From: Paenibacillus elgii NBRC 100335
GTDB taxonomy: Bacteria; Bacillota; Bacilli; Paenibacillales; NBRC-103111
DNA: 64,000 bases
Assembly: GCF_004000865.1 (NCBI RefSeq)
Contig: NZ_BIMB01000007.1
Location: 124,001-188,000 of the forward strand
Direction: 5' to 3'
Of the stretch, positions 9,889-19,177 are shown in pieces (positions within the stretch are counted from its first letter, which is position 1; each line of letters begins with the position of its first letter). The notes beneath the pieces were generated by a model. That model saw only the letters and a program-made list of their open reading frames with translations, searched no databases and was not told the origin of the DNA. The position numbers and the translations under genes were made by a program.

Positions 9889-12800
9889 TTACCCCTCGCG
9901 GCTTAGTAGCTGCATCAGCTCGTCCTGCGGCATATTTTCGATTTCGCTGAGCAAGCGTTCGATTTCGTCCAGTTCCTCCGGCTTGACCTGCGTCTGCGCA
10001 ATCGACTCGGCCAGATCTGCAATGGTAGGCGACTGGAAAATAACATCCATCGGGATATCGCCGTGAAACGCTTGGCGCAGCCGGGCGACAAGCTGGATCG
10101 AGAGCAGCGAATTGCCGCCCAGATCAAAAAAGCTCTGCCGTCTGCCGATGTCAGGAATCCCGAACAGCGTCTCCCAGATGGCCGCGATCTTGTGCTCCTC
10201 CTCGGTTTGCGGCGGCTCTTGAGATGGTTCGCCATCCCGGTACTCGGTGTCCGTCCGGCTATTTCGGCTATCCGAGGCAGCGTGGCCTGCGGCATGCAGC
10301 CATCCGCCCACCGCCGCATCGTGAATGCTTTGCGTGGACACGACGGCTTGGGACAGCCCGCTGGCCACGATGCGCCGGATCGCCTCCAGCCCTTCCGCAC
10401 CGGTAATGCCGAATTTCGCCTGCATTTGCAGCATATGCTCTTTGATATCTGCCGGGAGCTCCGTCTGCTTCCGGACCCAAACGTCGTCCTGCCACATGCC
10501 CCAGTTGACGGAGACGGTCCGGCCTCCGGCGGCCGCATGCCACTTGGCGAACGCATCGACAAATTGATGGGACGCGCACTGATCCATCAGTCCGACGCCG
10601 CCGGTAAACGAGATGGTGCGCGAGAACACGACCATCAGCTCCAGCGGATGGGAGCGAAGCAGCGATTCCAACGTGAGCAGCCCGAGCACCTGAGGCGCGA
10701 TGACCCGTTCGGAACGTTCCCGGTCGCCCAACTGGATCAAGCCCGAGCCGTACGGCTCCTGAGCGAACAGCACGCCGTGAATCGCGCCGAACTGCCGCTC
10801 CGCTTGCCGCACAATGTCCCGCAGCCCGGCTTCATCCACCAGATCGGCGCTGGCGTAGAGCAGAGGCGTCCCGTTTTGCTCCAGCGCTCGGATGCGCTTG
10901 ATGATCCCGGCCGTATCGTCCGATTCCCCGTTATGCAACAAGTAATGCCCCCACTCGTGGGCGCCCGGGAACGATGCCTCCCCGATCAGCACGAAAGAAA
11001 CCTTCGCCGTCCTGGCGATTTCCTCGCACAGCCGCAAGCCGATTTCGCTCGTGGCCCCCGTCACCAGATACACGCCTCCGTCGCGGAAGGCGGCGTCCGC
11101 AGGGTCGGCTTTCGGCAGCTTGACCGCTTCGTAGAGTTGCGTGAAGCGCTGCAGCCCTCGGTACGCAACGACAAAGTCCTCTCCCCCATGCTCGATCTCC
11201 TGAAGCAGCTGCCGGACCAAGCGCCCGGAGGAAGCCGAAGCAAGATCGGCCAGACTCACGTCGACGGCGCGTGCCCGAATCTGCGCGTACTCCTGCGGAA
11301 TGACCCGCAGCGCCCCGAACAAGGTTGCCCGCTCCGGGCCGCGCACCTGCTCATGGGCAACCCATTGCAGGCTGCCGGTCAGCACGATCAGCTCCGTCCG
11401 CTTCGCCGCCTGCATGCCGATCGCTTGGGCCAAATGCAGCAAGCTGTAGAGCCCAAGCTGCTGCGACCGGGCGTAACGCTGTGCCATAGGGACGGGGGCA
11501 TCCCCCTCCTCCGACTCCGGTTCGACGACGTTCCAGAGGTGGACGACGGCGTCCGGGAAACGCTGCTGTGCCGCCAAAGCATGCAGCAGCTCCTCATAGG
11601 ACCGGCCTTGTGCGGGATGGATCGTAAAGACATCCTCCTCCACTTGCCGGAATCCACTGCCTTCGAGCACGGTGATGACATCGTGCCCCTCGCTTTTCAA
11701 GCCCTCGCTCAAGGCTTCGGCCAGCCCATACCGGTCGTGGAACAGCAGATACGTCCGCTTGTGCGGCGCTGCATCCCCGGAAACCGGAGGTTGCGGAGGC
11801 AGGAACGTTTGTTTCCATACCGGAGTGTAGAACCAGTCGGCCATGTCCGCCCGGCGCTCCTGTCCGGCGGCTGCGACCGCATCGGCAGGGACAGCACGAA
11901 CCTTTTTCTCCAAATAGTAGCGGTAACGCTCGAAAGGATACGTCGGCAAAGGCACGCGCCGGCGCGCTTTCCCTTCATGCCATGCCGCGCATTCGATGTC
12001 CGCGCCTGCGGACCATAACTCGCCCAGCGCCTGAAGAACGCTGGCATACGCGGATTTGCCCGCTGTCGCCGGAGGCAACGCGTTGACCGCTGGCACTCCG
12101 ATCGTCGCGTTCCGGGCGGTTTGCTGCCGGACCAGCGAGGTCAAAGAATGCCCCGGGCCGATCTCCAGAAACGCCGTTCTTCCCATTTCCGACAGCAGAC
12201 GGATGCCGTCTGCGAAGCGGACGGTGTCCCGCAAATGCCGGACCCAATACATCGGGTCCGTCGCCTGCTCCGCCGTAATCCACGTTCCCGTCACATTCGA
12301 GACGTACGGAAGCTGCGGCGCGTGCAGCGCAATTCCCCGCATGACCCCGGCGAACCGTTCGAGCATCGGCTCCATCATCGCCGAATGGTAAGCGTGCGAG
12401 GTCACGAGCCGCTTCGATACGGCGTTCCTGCGGCCGAGCACCTGCTCCAGCCGTTCGATCGCCTCGAAGGGTCCCGACACCACGCAGGACATCGGACCGT
12501 TCACGGCGGCTACGGACAGCTCCGGGGACGCAGCGGCCAGCAGCTCCCGCACATCCGCTTCGGACTGTGCGATCGCCAGCATCGCCCCGCGGTCCATCTC
12601 CTGCATCAGACTCCCGCGTGCGGCGACGGCGGTCAAGGCATCGTCCACGGTCATGACTCCCGCCAAGCAAGCGGCCACATACTCGCCGATGCTGTGCCCG
12701 ATCATCGCCTGCGGGCGAACGCCCCAAGCCTCCAACTGCTTGGCCAAAGCATATTCCAGGACGAACAGCGCAGGCTGCGTCAGAGCGGTTTGGCGCAGCC

Positions 12801-14583
12801 GGGATGCGGCTTCCTCCGCTTGAGACGGAGGCGGATACAGCACATTGCGCAGATCCAGGCCAAGAAGCGGCTGCAGCCGCTCGGCGCACCGGTCCACCTG
12901 CTCGCGATACACGGGCGCGGATTCGTACAGCTCGGCCCCCATATAGATGTGCTGTGCCCCCTGCCCGGTAAACATAAAGGTCACGCTCAGCGGCGCTTCT
13001 CCGCCGCCCTCGGGCTCTTGAACGACCCGGCCGGACGGCGGCAGGTCCGCAAGCTTCGCTTTTAATTCGTCCGCCACCGTCCCACGATCCCGGCCGACCA
13101 CCGCGAGCCGCCGGGCGAACGTTTCTCTGCCTGCAGCAAGCGTATACGCCACGTCGGATAAGGGAACGTCCCGGTTCGTTTGCAAATAGCCGATCAACCG
13201 CTCCGTCTTCCGGCGCAAGGCTGCGGCCGTTTTGGCAGACAAGGCGATAACATTCCAATCAGTCCCGGCCCCAGCTCCTTCCTCCGGATGCCTTACCGCT
13301 TCCACTAAAGGCGCTTCCTCCAACACAACATGCGCATTCGTGCCACCCATGCCGAACGAGCTTACCCCGGCCCTGCGGGGATGCCCATCCGTTTTCCATT
13401 CCCTGAGCCGGTCGTTCACATAGAAAGGACTGCTCGCAAAATCGATTTTCGGATTCGGCTCCGTATAGTGCAGACTCGGCGGCAGCATTTTATTTTGCAG
13501 GCACAGCACCGTTTTGATCAGTCCGGCAATCCCGGCGGCGCTGTCGAGATGGCCGATGTTCGTTTTGACCGACCCGATGGCGCAGTACTGCTTCTGGCTC
13601 GTACCCTCGCGGTACGCCTCCGTCAAGGCGGCCACTTCAACGGGATCGCCCAGCGCGGTGCCCGTGCCGTGAGCCTCGATATACGTCATCGTCGCCGGGT
13701 CGATCTCCGAGACGGCCAGCGCTTCCCTCACGACCTCGGCCTGCCGCGTCACGCTCGGGGCGGTATACCCGACCTTCTGCGCCCCGTCGTTATTGACCGC
13801 CGAACCGCGGATCACGGCCAGAATCGTATCCCCGTCCGACACGGCTTCATCCAGCCGCTTCAGCAAGACAGCCCCGGCTCCGTTCCCGACCGCCGTGCCC
13901 TGAGATTTGGCGTCGAACGCGCGACAGCGCCCATCCGGCGACAGAATGCCCCCTTCCTGGTAGTCGAAGCCCGCCGTTTGGTCCGCCTTGACCGACACGC
14001 CGCCGGCGATCGCCATATCGCACTCATATGTAAGCAAAGCCTGACATGCCATGTGGACGGCCACCAAGGAGCTGGAGCAGGCCGTTTGCACCGCGATGCT
14101 CGGGCCGCTCAGGTTCAATTTGTACGAAACGCGGGTGGCGAGAAAATCCGGGTGGTTGCCGATGCCGATCTGGAACGGTCCGAACGATTCCACAAGCTCG
14201 TCATGGCTGAGTACATGCTGCAGATAATCCGACTGGCCGCTGCCTGCATAGACCCCGATCCGCTCGGGGCACCTCGTCGGAGGATATCCTGCCGACTCCA
14301 TGGCTTCGTAGGCGCATTCCAGAAACAACCGGTGCTGCGGGTCTGTCATTTCCGCTTCCCGCGGTGTCATCCCGAAGAAAACGGCATCGAAGTCGGCCGC
14401 TTCCTCCAGAATCCCCGCGGTATGGACCCGGTTCTTCTCCGGCGCCTTGAAAGAGGTAATCGATTCCCGCCCGTCTCGCAGATTGGTCCAAAATTGCTCC
14501 AAATCCCCGGCTCCCGGAAACCGTCCCGCCATCCCGATAATCGCAATTCCCCGCAGCTCTGCGCCTTTTGCAATCGCTTCCAT
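9889..14583 (-). CDS. Modular type I PKS, KS-AT-(KR)-ACP
   Basis: 1564 aa. It extends the first amino acid by a malonate-derived two-carbon unit. The ketosynthase has Cys169 (TACSSS), His305 (EAHGTGT) and His345 (NIGHLDSAAG). The acyltransferase has GHSIGE with Ser631 and HAYH at 730-733, the pattern of malonyl-CoA selectivity. The reductase region (about 1165-1370) is degenerate: the nucleotide loop reads TGATSEIG, and the usual Lys, Tyr and Asn are replaced by Gln1298, Gln1335 and His1339, so the beta-keto group is probably kept. The ACP has DLGGNSL (Ser1492). The acidic C-terminal helices (ELDEIERLLSEIENMPQDEL) look like a docking segment. It starts nine bases after the first NRPS gene with AAAGGAG upstream. 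Domain order is certain; reductase inactivity is inferred from motifs. Confidence 0.95.
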   Translation of the reverse strand: MEAIAKGAELRGIAIIGMAGRFPGAGDLEQFWTNLRDGRESITSFKAPEKNRVHTAGILEEAADFDAVFFGMTPREAEMTDPQHRLFLECAYEAMESAGYPPTRCPERIGVYAGSGQSDYLQHVLSHDELVESFGPFQIGIGNHPDFLATRVSYKLNLSGPSIAVQTACSSSLVAVHMACQALLTYECDMAIAGGVSVKADQTAGFDYQEGGILSPDGRCRAFDAKSQGTAVGNGAGAVLLKRLDEAVSDGDTILAVIRGSAVNNDGAQKVGYTAPSVTRQAEVVREALAVSEIDPATMTYIEAHGTGTALGDPVEVAALTEAYREGTSQKQYCAIGSVKTNIGHLDSAAGIAGLIKTVLCLQNKMLPPSLHYTEPNPKIDFASSPFYVNDRLREWKTDGHPRRAGVSSFGMGGTNAHVVLEEAPLVEAVRHPEEGAGAGTDWNVIALSAKTAAALRRKTERLIGYLQTNRDVPLSDVAYTLAAGRETFARRLAVVGRDRGTVADELKAKLADLPPSGRVVQEPEGGGEAPLSVTFMFTGQGAQHIYMGAELYESAPVYREQVDRCAERLQPLLGLDLRNVLYPPPSQAEEAASRLRQTALTQPALFVLEYALAKQLEAWGVRPQAMIGHSIGEYVAACLAGVMTVDDALTAVAARGSLMQEMDRGAMLAIAQSEADVRELLAAASPELSVAAVNGPMSCVVSGPFEAIERLEQVLGRRNAVSKRLVTSHAYHSAMMEPMLERFAGVMRGIALHAPQLPYVSNVTGTWITAEQATDPMYWVRHLRDTVRFADGIRLLSEMGRTAFLEIGPGHSLTSLVRQQTARNATIGVPAVNALPPATAGKSAYASVLQALGELWSAGADIECAAWHEGKARRRVPLPTYPFERYRYYLEKKVRAVPADAVAAAGQERRADMADWFYTPVWKQTFLPPQPPVSGDAAPHKRTYLLFHDRYGLAEALSEGLKSEGHDVITVLEGSGFRQVEEDVFTIHPAQGRSYEELLHALAAQQRFPDAVVHLWNVVEPESEEGDAPVPMAQRYARSQQLGLYSLLHLAQAIGMQAAKRTELIVLTGSLQWVAHEQVRGPERATLFGALRVIPQEYAQIRARAVDVSLADLASASSGRLVRQLLQEIEHGGEDFVVAYRGLQRFTQLYEAVKLPKADPADAAFRDGGVYLVTGATSEIGLRLCEEIARTAKVSFVLIGEASFPGAHEWGHYLLHNGESDDTAGIIKRIRALEQNGTPLLYASADLVDEAGLRDIVRQAERQFGAIHGVLFAQEPYGSGLIQLGDRERSERVIAPQVLGLLTLESLLRSHPLELMVVFSRTISFTGGVGLMDQCASHQFVDAFAKWHAAAGGRTVSVNWGMWQDDVWVRKQTELPADIKEHMLQMQAKFGITGAEGLEAIRRIVASGLSQAVVSTQSIHDAAVGGWLHAAGHAASDSRNSRTDTEYRDGEPSQEPPQTEEEHKIAAIWETLFGIPDIGRRQSFFDLGGNSLLSIQLVARLRQAFHGDIPMDVIFQSPTIADLAESIAQTQVKPEELDEIERLLSEIENMPQDELMQLLSREG

Positions 14584-14591
14584 AAACTCCT

Positions 14592-17500
14592 TTACCTCCT
14601 CTGCGTTCTAAGCCGTTTCTGCCTTTCCATTTCTTCCTTTCGCTGGAACGCCATGCGGTGCGCACTTGTGCTTCTGCCGCCGCTTCCGACCACTTCTTCC
14701 TGCCCTGCTGTCCCCCGGCTCCGGTTCAAGTGAGCAGCCAACGCTCGGATCGTGGGGAACCGGAACAAGTCGACGACGGTTACGGAATCGTCCAGCGCGT
14801 CCCTGACACTCTGATGCACGCGCAACAGCCGGAAGGAATCCCCGCCTAAGTCGAAAAAGTGATCCTGAACGCCGACCCGCGTCAAGCCGAGCGCCTCTTT
14901 CCAGATCCGCGTCAGCACCTCTTCCGCCGGATTGAGCGGAGCTGCGCTTTCCAGCGCGGACGGCTCCTCGAGGGCGAGCTTGCTTAAAGCCGCCCGGTCC
15001 GCTTTGCCACTCGGCGTCAGCGGCAGCCGGTCAACCACGCGGACGAAATGCGGCACCATAAACGCGGGAAGCCGTTCCTGCAAATAGACGCGCAATTCCG
15101 CCATCTGCGGCTTGTCCATCCCGCCAGCCGCCGGGATCGCAAAAGCAGCCAGCCGCCGTCCACTTCCGTCATCATGTACGACAACCACGGCTTGCCGGAT
15201 TCCCGGATGCAGCCCGAGCACGTTTTCGATCTCCTCCAGCTCAATGCGGTGGCCGCGAATTTTCACCTGATGGTCCGCTCGCCCGACATATTCCAGACTT
15301 CCGTCCGGCAAATAGCGGGCCAAGTCTCCCGTCCGGTACAAGCGGACCGCTCCCGGTACAGGCTGGCCAAGCTCCACCTCCACGAACCGCTCGGCCGTCA
15401 GCCCGGGACGATTCCAATACCCGCGGGCCACCCCCGTTCCGCCGATATACATTTCGCCGGTAACGCCAACCGGGACCGGGTTCCGGTGCTCGTCCAGCAG
15501 GTATACCTTCTTGTTGGCAATGGGCCGGCCGATATCCGACGGTAGCTTGCCGCCGTCGAACGTTCCGTCGGTTACCCATACCGTGGCTTCCGTCGGCCCG
15601 TATGCGTTGATAAAGCGCCGGTTGACGCTCCACGCGGCAGCGACCTCGGCGGGACAAGGCTCGCCCCCCGAGACCACCGTCTCCAATGTCCGCAAGGCGC
15701 TGGCGCTGCCCGGGACTTCCGACAGCACAGCGAGTACGGATGCCGGAGAAATGAGCAGATTGACGGCCTTTTGGCCGATAAGCTCGACCAGCGGCTTGCC
15801 CGGCAGCATCGCCTCGCGGGTATCTGCCACAAGCGTTCCCCCGCTGCATAACACGGGGAAAATTTCCGCCACGGAAGCGTCGAAGCTGCACGACGAAAAC
15901 TGCAAAATCCTCGTACGGCTGGACAGCCCTAGCCTCTCCTTCAACGCATGAATGAGGTTGCCAAGTCCCCGGTGCTCGATCATGACCCCCTTCGGCTGCC
16001 CGGTGGAGCCGGAGGTATAGATGATATATGCGAGATCGCCTTCCCCGGGAAACGGCCAAGGAACGTCCTCAAGCGCTTCAACCGCATCTCCCTGCGCCTC
16101 CTCCGGCTCGACAGGAATGACCTGCCATGTCCCGCCTGCGACGGTTTGTCCAATCCCCTCCCTCGTCATAAGGAATTGAGCCTGCGAATCGTTCAGCATA
16201 TAAGCGATGCGTTCCGCCGGATAATCCGGATCGATCGGCAAATACGCTCCGCCTGCACGGAGAACCGCGATCATCGCAGCGATAAGCTCCGGCCCCTTGG
16301 GCAGCATCACCGCGACGACGCTTTCCGCAGCCACGCCCCGACTCCGCAAGCCGTGCGCCATCCGGCGCGTCCATTGCTCCAGCTCGCGATACGTCAGGCG
16401 TTCGTCCCCAAACTCGACAGCGGTCGCATCAGGCGTCCGTGAGACCTGCCCTGCGAATAACTCGGCAAACGTGCGCTGCGGCCCAAAATCCCGCTCCGTC
16501 CGGTTGAAGTCGATCAAAATCCGCCCGGCCTCGGCTTCCGATAGAAGACGCAGGTCGGCCACGGTGCGCTCCGGATGGGACAGCGCATCGTCCAGCAGAT
16601 TCATGTACCGCTCGCCATGCGTCGCAATTTCGTCTTCGCCGAACAGCGCCCGCCGGTATTCGAAATCCAGCCGGTACGTGCCCGAATCCGTATGATCCTT
16701 AACGTGAAAATGCATCTCATCCGTGATCGAGCCGCTGAAATGAATTTCACTCGCAACGCGGACTTCGTCTTCTAGGTGAAAATTCATCACTTGAAACTCC
16801 GTCCCGATATGAAACAACGGCCCTGCGTCCGGATGACGCTCTCTCGTTCGGGCCACGAGCTGGTTGTAGGGGTATTTCTGGTGGCGCAGCATGCGCATGT
16901 ATTCTTTGGCAAGGGTTTGGCAATGAGCTATAAAAGCTTGCTGTGGATCGACTTCGTAGCGAAAAGCAGCCACACCCGCGAACATGCCGAAGGTGTGTTT
17001 GTCCTGGGGGCTCGTCCGATTCCCGGTTATACTGGCGAGCACCATGTCTCTTTGGCCCGTCATCCGGTACAAATAAGCATAGAAGACGGCAAGAAAGAAA
17101 GCCGAAGGCGAGACGCCGGATTCCCGGCAGAAAGCATCGACGCGCTCCCTCCTGCTGCCGTCGATCGAGAACCCGCAGCGGCCGCTTTCCAGGCTTCCCG
17201 TCGGATTCCCGGTCCGGGCCAAAGAAACCGGTTCCGGCAGCGTCCGGAACTTTTCGTCCCAATATTGACGGTCCTGCGCATACCGGTCCGATTCCAAATA
17301 CGCGCGTTCCCGGTCGATTGCTTCGAGATAGGAAGGCTTTTTTTGAAAATCCCGTGCCTGCCCTCGGGCCAAGCACAAATAAAGGTCTACAATGTCGGCC
17401 CCGGCCTGCACGAGGGCGGTACCGTCTCCAAGGATATGATGGCATTTAAGATACAACCATGATTCGGTGTCGGAAAGGCGGAGGAGAGCAGAATCATAGA

Positions 17501-17867
17501 GCCGGGAAGCTTCAAGCGGGTAAGGCTCTTTGGTCGCAGCGTCGATCCACTGGCGTGCAGCCTGATCGGGCGCCTGCTCGTTACGAAAATCAAGCAACGG
17601 GATATCGGGAAGATCTTCCGGGCCGATATACTGTCGGGGCATGCCGGGATCGTCCGAAGCTGAAGTTGTGATTGAGAGCCGGGTGGAATCGTTTTCCAAA
17701 ATAAATTGGGCGACGGCTTTCTTCAACAACTCGGGAGAAACGTGCGTTAAAAATTTTACGGACAAACCAAAGTTCATGAAACCGGAATCGGGATGCATCT
17801 TTTGCATGAACCAGATCCGCTTCTGCGCTTGCGTCAGCGGAAACGTTCCAGAAGGTGTTGCGTTCAT
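14592..17867 (-). CDS. NRPS first module, C-A-PCP
   Basis: 1091 aa, first gene of the operon. The condensation domain (about 8-440) has HHILGDG at 143-149. The adenylation domain (about 460-960) has TSGSTGQPKG and NAYGPTEA. The carrier site is LGGDSF (Ser1011). A 40-residue basic tail (EEMERQKRLRTQRR at its end) resembles C-terminal docking tails that pass chains to a ketosynthase. A condensation domain at the very start, with no module upstream, is what lipopeptide starter proteins have, so a fatty acyl or other external acyl group may cap residue 1. By-eye pocket residues D-A-A-L-V-G-A-V-W suggest a hydrophobic or aromatic amino acid, low certainty. The ribosome site AGGGAGG precedes ATG 17867. 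Confidence 0.95.
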   Translation of the reverse strand: MNATPSGTFPLTQAQKRIWFMQKMHPDSGFMNFGLSVKFLTHVSPELLKKAVAQFILENDSTRLSITTSASDDPGMPRQYIGPEDLPDIPLLDFRNEQAPDQAARQWIDAATKEPYPLEASRLYDSALLRLSDTESWLYLKCHHILGDGTALVQAGADIVDLYLCLARGQARDFQKKPSYLEAIDRERAYLESDRYAQDRQYWDEKFRTLPEPVSLARTGNPTGSLESGRCGFSIDGSRRERVDAFCRESGVSPSAFFLAVFYAYLYRMTGQRDMVLASITGNRTSPQDKHTFGMFAGVAAFRYEVDPQQAFIAHCQTLAKEYMRMLRHQKYPYNQLVARTRERHPDAGPLFHIGTEFQVMNFHLEDEVRVASEIHFSGSITDEMHFHVKDHTDSGTYRLDFEYRRALFGEDEIATHGERYMNLLDDALSHPERTVADLRLLSEAEAGRILIDFNRTERDFGPQRTFAELFAGQVSRTPDATAVEFGDERLTYRELEQWTRRMAHGLRSRGVAAESVVAVMLPKGPELIAAMIAVLRAGGAYLPIDPDYPAERIAYMLNDSQAQFLMTREGIGQTVAGGTWQVIPVEPEEAQGDAVEALEDVPWPFPGEGDLAYIIYTSGSTGQPKGVMIEHRGLGNLIHALKERLGLSSRTRILQFSSCSFDASVAEIFPVLCSGGTLVADTREAMLPGKPLVELIGQKAVNLLISPASVLAVLSEVPGSASALRTLETVVSGGEPCPAEVAAAWSVNRRFINAYGPTEATVWVTDGTFDGGKLPSDIGRPIANKKVYLLDEHRNPVPVGVTGEMYIGGTGVARGYWNRPGLTAERFVEVELGQPVPGAVRLYRTGDLARYLPDGSLEYVGRADHQVKIRGHRIELEEIENVLGLHPGIRQAVVVVHDDGSGRRLAAFAIPAAGGMDKPQMAELRVYLQERLPAFMVPHFVRVVDRLPLTPSGKADRAALSKLALEEPSALESAAPLNPAEEVLTRIWKEALGLTRVGVQDHFFDLGGDSFRLLRVHQSVRDALDDSVTVVDLFRFPTIRALAAHLNRSRGTAGQEEVVGSGGRSTSAHRMAFQRKEEMERQKRLRTQRR

Positions 17868-17917
17868 TCCTCGTCCTCCCTGTCTTCATTACCTCCATGT
17901 TCTCCGATGTCGATTTC

Positions 17918-17953
17918 ATTGTAGCACGATTAGTATTTATTTACTATAAATAC
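17918..17953 (-). promoter_or_regulatory. Putative promoter and operator of the NRPS/PKS operon
   Basis: On the minus strand TACAAT (17923-17918) is a good -10 element about 50 bases before the first NRPS start. Directly upstream, where a -35 would lie, is an inverted repeat with 8-bp perfect arms, GTATTTAT (17933-17940) and ATAAATAC (17946-17953), with a 5-bp spacer. The -35 match is weak. A palindrome over the -35 region is the usual layout for a regulator site; the regulator is unknown. Confidence 0.45.
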
Positions 17954-18009
17954 CTATTATTGAATATAAACCATATTAATGAATTACCAGCCCCTCGAGC
18001 CGGAAATGA

Positions 18010-18042
18010 AAAAAGGCCAACCAAAGCATGGCGGCCTATCCA
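18010..18042 (-). terminator. Rho-independent terminator
   Basis: Read leftwards, a GGCC stem (AGGCCGCC paired with GGTTGGCCT) is followed by a run of six T. It lies after the phage-like gene fragments and upstream of the NRPS promoter, so it insulates the biosynthetic operon. Confidence 0.6.
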
Positions 18043-18100
18043 TCTAATATCGCGTATATTCGTTTACTTCACCGTACTAATTTTTAACCTGATACAATAA

Positions 18101-18262
18101 TTAGGAATCAACCTCCATATTACCAAGCACAATGTACCCTGCCAGTTTGTATCCCGTGGTAGAGCCGTCACCGCAGGAGAAGCAGCTAAACACCTTTCGG
18201 GCATTCTTTGGCACAAGGCAAGATCTTTCAGGCTCCAATCCCATTCGGGTCTCACGATGCAT
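18101..18262 (-). pseudogene. N-terminal fragment of a phage-type cytosine-5 DNA methyltransferase
   Basis: A 53-codon frame starting ATGCATCGT. Its second half (VFSCFSCGDGSTTGYKLAGY then VLGNMEVD) matches the motif I region of phage-type cytosine-5 methyltransferases, where the SAM-binding loop is followed by a GYKLAGY segment and an acidic residue. A stop follows directly, so about 90 percent of the enzyme is missing and no catalytic PC motif remains. It follows a broken ParB-like gene, a pairing common in Firmicute phages. I judge it prophage debris; the family call rests on remembered motifs. Confidence 0.5.
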
Positions 18263-18619
18263 CCCCACCTGCAGAATCCACTGGCCTGTAGTTCGGCAAG
18301 CATACGGGCCAGCGCTTCGTCATCCCGACCGCCCTCGACTTTATTAGCGCGATATTCAGCAGTTTCTCCTGTTCTGGGTCCATATCAACTACGGACACCT
18401 CAATCTCCGTCCGGCCCTGCTCGTTCACAAGGATTTTATATCGTTGATAGCCGCCGACCATGTTCCTGGTCTTTTCATTCCAGACAATCGGTCGATATAG
18501 CCGAATTGTTCGACGGATCGTTTCAGTTTTTCGTATGCTGGATCGCCCGGCTGCAGATCAATCCGCGGCTTATATGTGGCAGGGTTTATCCAATCAACTG
18601 GTATCCTCCTGATGTCCAT
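18240..18619 (-). pseudogene. Frameshifted ParB-like phage protein
   Basis: Three consecutive minus-strand frames together give one ParB N-terminal-like protein. The first piece (VDWINPATYKPRIDLQPGDP then YEKLKRSVEQFGYID) shifts frame into PIVWNEKTRNMVGGYQRYKIL, which shifts again near 18345 into NKVEGGRDDEALARMLAEL. The central VGGYQRYKIL is the conserved ParB/Srx-type core. At least two frameshifts make it non-functional. It reads into the methyltransferase fragment, so both are one decayed prophage piece. Confidence 0.65.
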
Positions 18620-18659
18620 CTCGATCCCCCGTTGTGTTGAGTTGGTTTTTCGCGCAAAT

Positions 18660-18686
18660 GAAAAAGCACCCCGGTTGGAGTGCTTA
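18660..18686 (-). terminator. Terminator of the 18704-19045 gene
   Basis: Read leftwards, the stem AAGCACTCC / GGGGTGCTT is followed by T residues, 18 bases past the stop of the small secreted protein. Confidence 0.75.
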
Positions 18687-18703
18687 AATCTTTCCTTAAA
18701 TTG

Positions 18704-19045
18704 TTATTTACAAGAAACGTTATAATGTTTTACTGCTTTTCCATCCTTTAGCTGAATCATCAAAGCTGTCCCTTCCTCTTCACCTTTAATATAAAACTTG
18801 CCGTTCTTCTTAGAGATCGAAGCACAAGCACTACCTTCCGGGTCAGTTGCGGCAATATCATAATCGTAACCTTTTGCCGAGTACAACTCCTTTTTTTCTC
18901 CAACTTTTATAGTATACGGATCGGTGGGGATTTTTTTCTGAACGACATTATTTGACTCCGCTGCCGCTTGGATGGCTGCTCCTTGAAAACCTAATAATAG
19001 AGGGATAGCCAATACTGAAGCCACAACAAGATTTTTCACTTTCAT
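18704..19045 (-). CDS. Small secreted protein of unknown function
   Basis: 113 aa. The N-terminus (MKVKNLVVASVLAIPLLLGF, then AAIQAAAES) is a clear signal peptide with a likely cleavage after AQA/AAA-type residues near 28-30. The mature part is about 85 residues, beta-rich by appearance, with two cysteines (SACAS and the C-terminal VSCK) that could form a disulphide. I do not recognise the family; short secreted proteins of this kind with a repeated-lysine stretch and an Ig-like feel (KVGEKKELYSAKGYDYDIAA) are common in Paenibacillus. The ribosome site TAGGAGG precedes the ATG, and its own terminator follows. It is AT-richer than the biosynthetic genes to its left. The gene is likely real; its role is unknown. 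Confidence 0.75.
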   Translation of the reverse strand: MKVKNLVVASVLAIPLLLGFQGAAIQAAAESNNVVQKKIPTDPYTIKVGEKKELYSAKGYDYDIAATDPEGSACASISKKNGKFYIKGEEEGTALMIQLKDGKAVKHYNVSCK

Positions 19046-19177
19046 ATCATAGACCTCCTATAATTTGTTTTTCATCTATATCATACCTTTGTTGTTATTA
19101 TTTGCGTATATTTAGTATTAACCCGCAGAAAAACGGCATTATCTGGTGCGAAAATTGTCGATTCCGAAATTTGAAAT

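Noticed and set aside
10063-12018. Very long plus-strand open frames opposite the NRPS/PKS genes (up to about 650 codons)
   Set aside because: They mirror the GC-rich codon pattern of the minus-strand genes, lack ribosome sites and show no domain logic.
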